Of a stretch of DNA of 56,648 nucleotides, positions 8,361 to 15,778 are shown piece by piece. The stretch is taken from NCBI GenBank assembly GCA_947588645.1, contig CANPYO010000005.1:1-56648 (forward strand), given 5' to 3'. This DNA is from an uncultured Akkermansia sp. GTDB taxonomy: Bacteria; Verrucomicrobiota; Verrucomicrobiia; Verrucomicrobiales; Akkermansiaceae. The notes beneath the pieces are model-generated. The model was not told the DNA's origin and did no database searches. It saw nothing but the letters and a program-made list of their open reading frames with translations. Each line of letters starts with the position of its first letter. Position 1 is the first letter of the stretch. Made by a program: the position numbers and the translations under genes.

Positions 8361-8591
8361 TCAGGATTTGTTGTTGGCTCCGCAGTGCGGGCAGGGGAAA
8401 ACAGATTGATTTTCCGGGCGCAGGAAGCGGTAGCCGCAAATGCGGCAAACCGCGCGGGTGCGCTTACGGCGCAGTCGCCGGATCTTAGATGCAATTTGCA
8501 CAGGAATCATGACCAAAACGACGGTAAAAACGCCCCCAAAGAGGAGGAGTTGAAAAAAGTCATTGAGGGTGATTTGCAAAGCATTCATCAC
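8361..8591 (-). CDS. Small membrane protein with C-terminal zinc ribbon
   Basis: The 76-residue product has one transmembrane helix (about residues 12-36), a basic segment (KIRRLRRKRTR), and a zinc ribbon with two CxxC knuckles (CRIC at about 49-52 and CPHC near 67-70). It is the last gene of a cluster with ExbB- and ExbD-like genes, and its start overlaps the previous stop (ATGA). The layout predicts a cytoplasmic zinc ribbon tethered to the inner membrane. No specific function is known. Confidence 0.72.
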   Translation of the reverse strand: MMNALQITLNDFFQLLLFGGVFTVVLVMIPVQIASKIRRLRRKRTRAVCRICGYRFLRPENQSVFPCPHCGANNKS

Positions 8592-9016
8592 GGGGCCTGC
8601 TGAGTTGGTGCGGGAGTATTCGCAGGTGGTAGTTCGAGCAAATAAGCATCATCGAGGATCGCTGATTCGTGGTCACACGAAGGGAGGAGCTGCGAAGGGG
8701 GAGGCACGAGTTGCAGTGCCGGGTGGAGAGGCAATTCGTGCGTCGGCACGGGCAGATGAGTTGCAGGATCCACGGCAGAGGGCAGACGCAGAGGCAAGGC
8801 ACTGAGCTGGCGGACTCGAAAACGGGTGAGATCATCTTGCCGGTAAATGATTTTTCCCTCACCCCGAGGCTCCATTGGTGGTGGCAGATTAACCTTGAAA
8901 AGAGTGATGATTCCTGCTACCAGTAATGCGGCAAGCACGATGAAGAGCGGAAGACACCCCGGCATCGGTCGCGTGTGAGCGCGGTGATATAAAAGTTTGA
9001 TAGAATCACGCTTCAT
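8588..9016 (-). CDS. Hypothetical single-pass membrane protein of the ExbBD-like cluster
   Basis: The 142-residue product has a basic N-terminus, one transmembrane helix (about residues 19-41) and a proline-rich periplasmic tail (PPPMEPR, LPVPTHELPLHPALQLVPPPSQ). This is the layout of a TonB- or ExbD-type energy-coupling partner, but no TonB C-terminal domain is visible. It overlaps the ExbD-like gene upstream and the zinc-ribbon gene downstream by 4 nt each, so all are translationally coupled. Whether it links the channel to an outer structure is inference. Confidence 0.68.
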   Translation of the reverse strand: MKRDSIKLLYHRAHTRPMPGCLPLFIVLAALLVAGIITLFKVNLPPPMEPRGEGKIIYRQDDLTRFRVRQLSALPLRLPSAVDPATHLPVPTHELPLHPALQLVPPPSQLLPSCDHESAILDDAYLLELPPANTPAPTQQAP

Positions 9017-9444
9017 TCGTCAGTAGAGGGACGCCCGTAGAGGGCGCAGGTAAATCCATGCGATAGGATTTTGTCCGCAAGCTGTTGCACCGAGCCGACA
9101 GCTACAGCCTCATCACACACGATGATGACGGTAACGCGAGATGGGGTGTGACAATCCCATTCGGCGAGCTGGCGATCCAATCCGTCCGGCCCACCGGGAA
9201 TCTCGTGATCATCCAGGAAAAAGCGTGGGGTTTCACCGGGAGAGATCGTGATGATGTGCGAGAGCGAGCGGTCATACGCGCCGATCACGAAATGGGAGGA
9301 GGCTGGCGAGACATTCACCCCATATTTAGGCGAGCTATAGCTTGTGAGTAGAACACACATGCAGAGCAATACAAACAAGTTCACCCCGGCCACAACGAGA
9401 ATCGCAAACCCGGACCCATCCAAATTGGAACGTATGCGGCGCAT
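9013..9444 (-). CDS. ExbD/TolR-like protein with Asn at the proton-carrying Asp position
   Basis: The 143-residue product has the ExbD/TolR layout: a short cytoplasmic N-terminus, one transmembrane helix (about residues 13-34) and a periplasmic domain ending in a VTVIIVCDEAVAVGSVQQLADKILSHG segment typical of the family. In ExbD/TolR the helix carries an essential Asp (PLVDVMLVLL-like). Here the aligned stretch is AGVNLFVLL, with Asn22 in that place and the preceding Pro also lost. It therefore looks unable to carry protons in the usual way. It follows the ExbB-like gene by 21 nt. Confidence 0.75.
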   Translation of the reverse strand: MRRIRSNLDGSGFAILVVAGVNLFVLLCMCVLLTSYSSPKYGVNVSPASSHFVIGAYDRSLSHIITISPGETPRFFLDDHEIPGGPDGLDRQLAEWDCHTPSRVTVIIVCDEAVAVGSVQQLADKILSHGFTCALYGRPSTDE

Positions 9445-9465
9445 GGTGGTGAAATAGTGCGGGAA

Positions 9466-10167
9466 TCAACTTTCAGATGACGTATCTGCTTCATCCGAAG
9501 CTAAGGAATTGCCGGACACCATGTTTTTGTTGAGTCGGGCATCGCAGATGATGTGGACGCACTCCAATCCGGCGCGCTCAATGCTATTGACGATTTTGCG
9601 AGCGCGCGATGCGAGGTACATGTAGAAGATGTAAGAAGGCATGGCGAGAATAATTCCCGTAGCCGACACCAACAGCGCGCGCCGCAGAGCAAAGGCAATC
9701 TGAGGTATGGAGGCTCCTCCATCCACAATGCCCGGTTGTTCGTAAAAATCCACTAGAGCTAGGATGGTGCCGAGTATACCCAACAGAGGCATTACCGTAG
9801 CGCATACCAGCAGCGAACGGATATTGCGATCCACACGAAACACCTCTAACTCCGCAGCCTCCAGGGCAATTTCACGCAATTCGCTTCGTGCCAATTTGGG
9901 CCTCGTAAGTACTGCTTCCACCACACGAGCCATGGGGCCGGGCAGTTGGCGTGCCTCATGCAGGGCTTCATTGTACTGCCCACTGCGCAGGAGCGCCGAG
10001 AGTCCGCGCAGGAAATCCCCGGAGTTGATGTTCACCCGGTGAAAATAAAAGAGGCGCTCTGCGATCACGGCGACTGCCAGCACAGCAAATACGATGATGA
10101 ACCAGAAAACGGGACCCAGCGCCACGATGATGCCATCGCTCACGGCCAGTGGTAGGTGTGCGGACAT
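9466..10167 (-). CDS. MotA/TolQ/ExbB-family proton channel protein
   Basis: The 233-residue product has the three transmembrane segments of the family (about residues 12-34, 120-142 and 165-187). It has the AERLFYFHR segment after the first and the conserved LLGILGTILALVDFYEQ motif, the equivalent of the LLGLLGTVxGMIxAF signature. In ExbB/TolQ these helices form the stator that uses the proton gradient to drive TonB- or Tol-type work at the envelope. It lies 21 nt downstream of serS and heads a coupled cluster of four membrane genes. Whether the complex serves TonB, Tol or another system is not shown. Confidence 0.85.
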   Translation of the reverse strand: MSAHLPLAVSDGIIVALGPVFWFIIVFAVLAVAVIAERLFYFHRVNINSGDFLRGLSALLRSGQYNEALHEARQLPGPMARVVEAVLTRPKLARSELREIALEAAELEVFRVDRNIRSLLVCATVMPLLGILGTILALVDFYEQPGIVDGGASIPQIAFALRRALLVSATGIILAMPSYIFYMYLASRARKIVNSIERAGLECVHIICDARLNKNMVSGNSLASDEADTSSES

Positions 10168-10188
10168 AATGTTGAGAGGAGAGAAAAA

Positions 10189-11472
10189 TCAGGTGGCAGG
10201 CGAAATGATCTGCTGTCCGAAGAATGGCTCCAGTGCGGCAGGTATGCGCACGGAACCATCCGGCTGCTGGCACTGCTCCAAAAGAGCCACGTAGAGACGC
10301 GGCAGGGCTGTGCCAGATCCGTTCAGCGTGTAGGGTACGCGCATGTGACCTTCGGCATCTTTGTAGCGAAGCTTCATGCGGCGTGCCTGGTAATCCGTGA
10401 AGCAGGAGCAGCTGGACACTTCCAGGTACTTACCCTGTCCGGGAGCCCATACTTCAATATCATAAGTCTTGGCAGAAGAAAACCCCACATCCCCGGTGCA
10501 CAACTCAATGACGCGGTAGTGCAGCCCGAGCTTTTGCAGGATGCTTTCCGCATGGCCGGTGAGTTCCTCCAGAATCCGGAATCCATCCTCCGGGCGGCAG
10601 ATGGTCACAAGCTCCACCTTATCGAACTGATGTACGCGGATCATTCCCTTGTTTTCACGTCCTGCAGATCCGGCTTCCCGCCTGTAGCAAGGCGTGTAGG
10701 CCGTCATTTTAATGGGGAGATCGCTTTCGCGCAGAATCTGCTCGCGGTACAGGTTGGTCACCGGCACCTCGGCGGTGGGTACATTGAACATGCTGTTACC
10801 TTCCAAACCGTACATATCTTCCTCAAATTTGGGAAGTTGTCCCGTGCCCACCATACACTCACGCTTCACCATAAAGGGCACTCCCACCTCCTGGTATCCA
10901 TTCTCCATCGTTTGCGTATCAAGCAGGAAGTTCACAAGTGCACGTTCCAATCGCGCGCCCAATCCTCGGTACACGATAAATCCGGAACCGGATATGCGAG
11001 TCGCTGCCTCAAAGTCAAGCAATCCGAGTGCTGTGCCCAGCTGCACGTGGTCACGAGGGTCAGCAATCTGTGGTTTCTCGCCCCATGTGCGCAATACCGG
11101 ATTAGCTGTCTCGTCCGTACCTACCGGGGCGCCATCATGAGGCATGTTCGGAATGGCGAGCAGCAGCTGTTCTTGTTCCCCTGTGGCTTCAGCTGCAGCA
11201 GCTTCCAGCTCGCGAAGGCGTTCTCCTACCTCGCCCATGCGTTCTTTGAGTGTGCGCGCCTCTTCAGCTTTGCCTTCCTTCATCAGCGCCCCGATCCTCT
11301 TGGAAGAACTATTGCGCTCCTGTGAGAGTGCTTGCTTTTCCGTCTCGATTTTGCGGCGTTTCTCATCACACTCTATCACGCGATCAACAAGCTTCCAATG
11401 CTCGCCACCGCGCAGCTTTACCCGTTGCTTCACGTACTCCGGATTCTCTCGGATGACTCGAATATCCAACAT
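10189..11472 (-). CDS. serS: Seryl-tRNA synthetase
   Basis: SerRS charges tRNA-Ser with serine. The 427-residue product starts MLDIRVIRENPEYVKQR as usual. It has the long N-terminal coiled-coil arm (about residues 30-105) that grips the tRNA extra arm. The class II core follows, with motif 2 in CYRREAGSAGRENKGMIRVHQFDKVE and motif 3 in NGSGTALPRLYVALLEQCQ. The TAEVPVTNLYRE serine/ATP-site segment is intact. A TTGAAA / TAGAAT promoter ends 9 nt before the ATG. The ExbB-like cluster follows closely and may be co-transcribed. Confidence 0.98.
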   Translation of the reverse strand: MLDIRVIRENPEYVKQRVKLRGGEHWKLVDRVIECDEKRRKIETEKQALSQERNSSSKRIGALMKEGKAEEARTLKERMGEVGERLRELEAAAAEATGEQEQLLLAIPNMPHDGAPVGTDETANPVLRTWGEKPQIADPRDHVQLGTALGLLDFEAATRISGSGFIVYRGLGARLERALVNFLLDTQTMENGYQEVGVPFMVKRECMVGTGQLPKFEEDMYGLEGNSMFNVPTAEVPVTNLYREQILRESDLPIKMTAYTPCYRREAGSAGRENKGMIRVHQFDKVELVTICRPEDGFRILEELTGHAESILQKLGLHYRVIELCTGDVGFSSAKTYDIEVWAPGQGKYLEVSSCSCFTDYQARRMKLRYKDAEGHMRVPYTLNGSGTALPRLYVALLEQCQQPDGSVRIPAALEPFFGQQIISPAT

Positions 11473-11481
11473 AGCGCAGAC

Positions 11482-11510
11482 ATTCTACGCCATGTCTTCC
11501 CATTTTTCAA
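11482..11510 (-). promoter_or_regulatory. serS promoter
   Basis: On the minus strand TTGAAA (11505-11510), a 17-nt spacer and TAGAAT (11482-11487) end 9 nt before the ATG. TTGGGAGACGTGTG (11540-11553, minus strand) lies 29 nt upstream of the -35 box, in the same place and orientation as at other genes here. Confidence 0.62.
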
Positions 11511-11539
11511 GCACGAGATTCACTTTTCTTACCGCTTTT

Positions 11540-11664
11540 CACACGTCTCCCAATAAAATTTTCTCCGGACTCATTCAACCCATTCCTTCGCGTGTGGGAT
11601 GCGAGACACACCACTTGCCTCCGCGCAACTCTTGCCCGGAGGGCTCACTGGCAGGGTGGTGCCA
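11540..11664. repeat. Family A repeat and CTCACTGGCA hairpin
   Basis: A family A copy runs from 11540 to about 11590. At 11644-11669 is a near-perfect hairpin, CTCACTGGCA-N6-TGCCAGTGAG, whose right arm forms the left edge of the 112-bp array. The same hairpin recurs at 45171-45196, with a degenerate form at 45454-45479. Confidence 0.65.
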
Positions 11665-12009
11665 GTGAGTCAAAACGCCCGACGGCCCCGTTTAGGGTGC
11701 ACGCGCCAGCGGGCAGTAAGGGCGGTTGGACAGTGCGAAAGCGCTGCCCGCAGGGCGAACCGCCGATGGGGCGGCGGTGAGTCAAAACGCCCGACGGCCC
11801 CGTTTAGGGTGCACGCGCCAGCGGGCAGTAAGGGCGGTTGGACAGTGCGAAAGCGCTGCCCGCAGGGCGAACCGCCGATGGGGCGGCGGTGAGTCAAAAC
11901 GCCCGACGGCCCCGTTTAGGGTGCACGCGCCAGCGGGCAGTAAGGGCGATTGGACAGTGCGAAAGCGCTGCCCGCAGGGCGAACCGCCGATGGGGCGGCG
12001 GTGAGTCAA
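11665..12009. repeat. Tandem array: three 112-bp units plus a 9-bp remnant
   Basis: Three contiguous 112-bp units start at 11665, 11777 and 11889, and a fourth breaks off after gtgagtcaa. The units look identical except for one G-to-A change in the third (ggcgattgg for ggcggttgg near 11946). The unit is GC-rich and contains short inverted pieces (CCGCCGATGGGGCGGCGG, GCGCCAGCGGGC). 112 is not a multiple of 3, so the open frames through it shift between units and are not a protein repeat. Near-identity implies recent amplification or ongoing homogenisation. Confidence 0.92.
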
Positions 12010-12201
12010 CGTACATAGGTGCCACCAGGCGCCATCGCCGCTTTCTAACCGCGCCCGATCACGGCTTCATCACATCCTGTCCGCATTTGCTTTGCTTCCC
12101 CGCGCCGTAGGCACGCGAATTCCTCAAGTCGTACATCGTAAATCATTAACGCCTCGTTTTTAACCGCCACCGAGGGCAACACAAGCAGAAAAGCGTATAA
12201 A
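12010..12201. repeat. Family B repeat downstream of fabH
   Basis: A 'cgtacatagg..GCCACCAGGCGCC..tttctaaccgcgcccgatcacggc' block is followed by 'ttcatcacatcctgtccgca' and 'aattcctcaa.tcgtacatcgtaaat'. This matches 54300-54410 almost base for base, in the same strand orientation. No gene is seen. Confidence 0.65.
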
Positions 12202-13218
12202 TTACAGCCTGATAGCCGCTGAACTCCAAGTAAGCCCGGCGCCAAAGGTGACCATCAGCACAATGTCCCCTTTCTTCGCGCGCCCGAAGCGAATGGCTTC
12301 ATCTAGTGCAATAGCGCATGCCGCACCAGAGGTATTGCCGTATTTCTGCAGGTTCACGAAGACGCGTTCCGGCGGAATGCCGAGCCGTTGGGTGACAGCG
12401 TTGATGATGCGTAGATTGGCTTGGTGCGGGATAACCAGAGAAATATCCTCCGGTTTGATGCCTGTGCGCTGAAGTAGAGAGAGCGCAGAGTCCTTCATGT
12501 GCGCCACAGCGTGGCGAAATACCTCATTCCCGCGCATCGCCAGCGTGTAGAGTTTCTCATGGATGTTTTCCTCCGTCGTTGGGATCGCTGAGCCCCCGCC
12601 TGGCACCATAAGCAGGTCTGTCAGCGTACCATCCGAACCGATATCAGATGCCAGTATGGCACTGTCCCCAGGCTCACCCGTGCCGGTGCGCAAGATAGCG
12701 GCTCCCGCTCCATCTCCGAAAAGCACACAGGTGGAACGATCCTCCCAATTCACGATATGACTGAGTTTCTCGGAGGAGATGATGAGCGCAGTATGCGCCT
12801 GTCCGCAACCAACAAACTGAACCGCCGTTTTGAGCGCATACAAGAAGCTTGAGCAAGCTGCCGATATATCAAAGGCTGCCGCATTGATTGCCCCGATGTT
12901 CGCTTGCACATAGCATGCTGTGGACGGCGTGAAGGTATCCGGGGTCACCGTGCCCACAATGATCAGGTCGATCTCTTCCGGTGTCACTCCGGCGGCCTCC
13001 ATCGCCTTACGAGCAGCGTTGGTGGCCATGTCACTTGGCTTCTCATCCGGAGCTGCGATGCGGCGTTCACGTATGCCTGTTCGTTCCACGATCCACTCAT
13101 TAGAAGTGTCTACCATCTTCTCGAGATCCGAATTTGTCAACCGGTGCTCAGGCACATACGACCCCGTGCCGATGAGTGCCACCGGCAGCCTCTTGAAAGG
13201 TTTTGTTAAATCATTCAT
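12202..13218 (-). CDS. fabH: 3-oxoacyl-ACP synthase III
   Basis: FabH condenses an acyl-CoA primer with malonyl-ACP to start fatty-acid synthesis. The 338-residue product carries the full catalytic triad: Cys122 in DISAACSSF, His265 in IPHQANLRI and Asn295 in KYGNTSGA. The TSNEWIVERTGIRERR segment near residues 38-53 and FGDGAGAAIL near 167-176 are also conserved. The gene is alone here, without plsX, fabD or acpP beside it. A promoter lies 50 nt upstream, with a 28-bp hairpin 21 nt beyond the -35 box. Confidence 0.97.
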   Translation of the reverse strand: MNDLTKPFKRLPVALIGTGSYVPEHRLTNSDLEKMVDTSNEWIVERTGIRERRIAAPDEKPSDMATNAARKAMEAAGVTPEEIDLIIVGTVTPDTFTPSTACYVQANIGAINAAAFDISAACSSFLYALKTAVQFVGCGQAHTALIISSEKLSHIVNWEDRSTCVLFGDGAGAAILRTGTGEPGDSAILASDIGSDGTLTDLLMVPGGGSAIPTTEENIHEKLYTLAMRGNEVFRHAVAHMKDSALSLLQRTGIKPEDISLVIPHQANLRIINAVTQRLGIPPERVFVNLQKYGNTSGAACAIALDEAIRFGRAKKGDIVLMVTFGAGLTWSSAAIRL

Positions 13219-13268
13219 GTCGTTTTACTTCGTTAGGACAGATCATACTCCCCAAAGAAGGCGTCGGC

Positions 13269-13297
13269 ATTCTAGCATACGCGCCTCGCACAAGCAA
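13269..13297 (-). promoter_or_regulatory. fabH promoter
   Basis: On the minus strand TTGCTT (13292-13297), a 17-nt spacer and TAGAAT (13269-13274) predict a short leader of about 44 nt before the fabH ATG. Confidence 0.6.
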
Positions 13298-13318
13298 GTC
13301 TGTTCTCAGACATATCGG

Positions 13319-13346
13319 GGCAAACGCATTAGAAAATGCGTTTGCC
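13319..13346. repeat. 28-bp palindrome (family D) upstream of fabH promoter
   Basis: GGCAAACGCATT-N4-AATGCGTTTGCC forms a 12-bp stem with a 4-nt loop. It lies 21 nt upstream of the fabH -35 box. No T-tract follows on either side, so it is not a standard intrinsic terminator. Other copies are at 23487, 30194, 45117, 49083, 54413 and 56008. Confidence 0.85.
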
Positions 13347-13591
13347 ATTTACCGTTTACGATTTATGGAAAGTTGATGTTCGGAAATAAGCGTGATCAAC
13401 CGACGGGAGAGGGTTCTCTATTTGACGACTGCATCCGTATGAGTTTGTCCCGCACGGCACACGAACTCATCAAATCGAAAATCGCAAATTATAAACGCGT
13501 TATGCTGTATCTCGCGCCTGTAACTGCGTGTTGGGATCGCTTCGTTCTTGGGACGGATGTGGAGTCGTTTTGGTGGTAGTTTTTATTGTGC
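13347..13591. repeat. Repeat-derived gap upstream of the GH36 gene
   Basis: Positions 13378-13440 resemble family G in inverted orientation (ttcggaaataagcgtgat). Positions 13548-13561 are TTGGGACGGATGTG, 30 nt upstream of the next -35 box. No gene is seen. Confidence 0.55.
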
Positions 13592-13620
13592 TTGAACGGA
13601 ATCGTACCCAGTGGTACAAT
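13592..13620 (+). promoter_or_regulatory. Leaderless-type promoter of the GH36-like gene
   Basis: TTGAAC (13592-13597), a 17-nt spacer and TACAAT (13615-13620) end 6 nt before the ATG at 13627. This rules out the longer ORF start at 13528. Confidence 0.65.
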
Positions 13621-13626
13621 GCGCAC

Positions 13627-15681
13627 ATGACTCCTTGTCACACCATAACAGGATTGGTCGTATTAGGGTTTGCCGTATGCGGTATTTGCCCCGGGCAAAT
13701 TTCCACTGCTGCAGCTGACCCGGTGCAAACTACCACTACCAACGCTAACTCAGCTATGATTGAAAACGATTCTATTTCCGTACTGGTTGAAAAGGCCGGA
13801 CGCAAACTTGTGGGTGTCACCGTGCAGGATAAGATAAACGGTCGCTCATATTCCTTGGATAACGGCATTTTTTGTCTCGACGTGCTGGATGAAGCCCCTG
13901 ATGAAGCCTGCTCAAAAAAAGAGGTTGCGGAAACGAGCCACTTGCTCAGGGCATCAGATCTCATCTGCGGAGAATTAAGAGTTGAAAAGCTGGACGCGAA
14001 GAAAGGTGCTCGTCGGCTTGTGGAACGGGTGAAGGGATCCCGTGTGAGCGTTCCCTTTGTCCTACCTACTGATGGCAATCAAATCACTTGGTGGCTGGAG
14101 CTCAGAGAGGGTATGCCGTACGTGCGCGTCGGGCTGGACATCACGCCGCAACAGTTCGCCATGCCGGTGCGCAAAATCACGCTGCTCGACATAAAAGTCC
14201 AAGAGGCTCGTGTGGAAGGCAGCGTAAAGGGAGCCCCCGTTGTGGCTGCCGGGAACCGCCTGTTCGCAGGTATGGAGCATCCAATGGGAGTGAATGAAGT
14301 CACGACTAAGGGGTTTACCTGCTCGCTGCCGCGCAAGACGGATCTGCCGCGGCGCGCTGAAAGCAAGTTTTCCGCCGTACTTGGCTTCAGTGTGCCGGGG
14401 CAGCTGCGACGCACGTTCCAGCTCGGTTATCTGAACTCCGAGCGTGCTCGTGCCTACGCTCCTTTCCTCAACTATAATACCTGGTACGACATCGGCTATT
14501 TCACGCCATACGGTGAAAAGGCGGCGATGGACGCTGTGCGACTCTTCGGCGAAGAACTCGTCGGAAAGCGCGGCGTGCAAATGGATTCTTTCCTTTTTGA
14601 CGACGGGTGGGATGACACGGAAACGCTCTGGCAATTCCACAAGGATCTGCCCAACGAGTTCCGCAACATACGCAAACTGGCAGAAAGCTACAAGGCGGCC
14701 CCCGGCGTGTGGCTCTCTGCTTGGGGTGGTTATGGCCCGCCCAGGGATAAACGACTGGCGGCGGCCAAGGGTAAGTACGAAACCAACGAGGGCGGTTTTG
14801 CTCTCTCCGGCCCCAAGTATTACGAGTTCTTCCGCGATATGTGCCTGCACATGATTCGGGAAAATGGCGTCAATCACTTCAAATTCGACGGCACCTCCAG
14901 TGAAGCTACTCCTGCAGAAGGCTCCCAATTCGGCACTGATTTTGACGCCATCATCGCACTCATCGAAGAGCTGCGCAACGAACGTCCTGACATCTACATT
15001 AACCTCACCACCGGGACTTGGGCCTCCCCATTCTGGTTCGGTATCGCCGACTCCATCTGGCGCGGCAACTGGGATCACGATTTCTGCGGCGAAGGCTCTG
15101 CTCGCAACCAGTGGATCACCTTCCGAGATTCCCAAATTTACGCCAACAACGTGGCCATCTCACCGCTGTTTCCCATCAACTCGCTCATGACCCACGGCGT
15201 CATCTACAACAAGGGCGCACGCGGTTTGCAAACAACGGAAGGGGATGACTTGGCTAAGGAGATCTGGAGCGGCTTTGGTCTGGGCACTCAGATGCAGGAG
15301 CTGTACATCACCCCATCTATGCTCAAGGCTGAGGAGTGGGATGTGCTTGCGGCCGCGGCGAAATGGACTCGCGAGAATGCCGATGTGATGGTGGATTCGC
15401 ACTGGGTGGGCGGCGATCCCGCTGAGCTGCAAGTGTACGGCTTTGCTTCTTGGTCTCCTCGCAAAGGCATCTTGACGCTGCGCAATCCCTCCTCCCAGCC
15501 TCAGGAATTCTCCTTTGATCCCGCCGCAGTCTTTGAACTGCCGGTAGGCGCTCCCTCCTCTTACACTCTCTCGTCTCCCAAGGGGGACAAGCTCCCTGAG
15601 AGTGTGCAGGCTGGCAAGCCGACTACTCTCAAACTTGAGCCTTTCCAGGTTCTCGTTATTGAGGCTTCCCCAGCCAAGTAA
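13627..15681 (+). CDS. Secreted GH36/GH31-clan alpha-galactosidase-like glycosidase
   Basis: The 684-residue product starts with a signal-peptide-like segment (about residues 1-30). A beta-rich N-terminal domain and a TIM-barrel follow. Family-like motifs include FLFDDGWDD (about 323-331), GVWLSAWGGYG, and FKFDGTSSE (about 418-426), where the Asp matches the GH36 nucleophile position. The RGNWDHDF segment near 481 is a candidate acid/base region. C-terminal strands with LEPFQVLVIE end the protein. Homologues in databases are sometimes labelled enterotoxin, which I regard as a misnomer. The substrate is probably alpha-galactoside-containing glycans, possibly host mucin, but this is inference. 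The gene is monocistronic, ended by a strong terminator. Confidence 0.82.
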   Translation: MTPCHTITGLVVLGFAVCGICPGQISTAAADPVQTTTTNANSAMIENDSISVLVEKAGRKLVGVTVQDKINGRSYSLDNGIFCLDVLDEAPDEACSKKEVAETSHLLRASDLICGELRVEKLDAKKGARRLVERVKGSRVSVPFVLPTDGNQITWWLELREGMPYVRVGLDITPQQFAMPVRKITLLDIKVQEARVEGSVKGAPVVAAGNRLFAGMEHPMGVNEVTTKGFTCSLPRKTDLPRRAESKFSAVLGFSVPGQLRRTFQLGYLNSERARAYAPFLNYNTWYDIGYFTPYGEKAAMDAVRLFGEELVGKRGVQMDSFLFDDGWDDTETLWQFHKDLPNEFRNIRKLAESYKAAPGVWLSAWGGYGPPRDKRLAAAKGKYETNEGGFALSGPKYYEFFRDMCLHMIRENGVNHFKFDGTSSEATPAEGSQFGTDFDAIIALIEELRNERPDIYINLTTGTWASPFWFGIADSIWRGNWDHDFCGEGSARNQWITFRDSQIYANNVAISPLFPINSLMTHGVIYNKGARGLQTTEGDDLAKEIWSGFGLGTQMQELYITPSMLKAEEWDVLAAAAKWTRENADVMVDSHWVGGDPAELQVYGFASWSPRKGILTLRNPSSQPQEFSFDPAAVFELPVGAPSSYTLSSPKGDKLPESVQAGKPTTLKLEPFQVLVIEASPAK

Positions 15682-15701
15682 GTTTCCTTATTTCCGTTTT
15701 C

Positions 15702-15739
15702 AAGGACCGCAGCGCTCACCCCGCTGCGGTCCTTTTTTT
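15702..15739 (+). terminator. Intrinsic terminator after the GH36-like gene
   Basis: AAGGACCGCAGCG, a 7-nt loop and CGCTGCGGTCCTT form a 13-bp GC-rich stem followed by seven T residues. It lies 20 nt after the stop and immediately before the promoter of the ATPase gene. Confidence 0.93.
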
Positions 15740-15740
15740 C

Positions 15741-15769
15741 TTGCTGACATGCTTCTAATGTGATAAAAG
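15741..15769 (+). promoter_or_regulatory. Promoter of the ATPase-nuclease pair
   Basis: TTGCTG (15741-15746), a 17-nt spacer and TAAAAG (15764-15769) end 9 nt before the ATG. The -35 box begins directly after the T-tract of the upstream terminator, so the pair is transcriptionally separate. Confidence 0.55.
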
Positions 15770-15778
15770 GCGTGACTG

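Noticed and set aside
10156..11325. Long plus-strand open frame opposite serS
   Set aside because: It is antisense to a certain seryl-tRNA synthetase gene and shows no family features.
11599..12110. Overlapping open frames of 60-97 codons on both strands across the 112-bp array
   Set aside because: The unit length is not a multiple of 3, so the frames are shifted copies of the same non-coding sequence. None has a credible start context or domain.
13319..13346. 28-bp palindromes as intrinsic terminators
   Set aside because: No T-tract follows the stem on either strand in any copy, and most copies lie just upstream of promoters. A role in stopping read-through by another mechanism is not excluded.
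14062..15135. 357-codon minus-strand open frame
   Set aside because: It is antisense to the GH36-like gene, with no domain or promoter.
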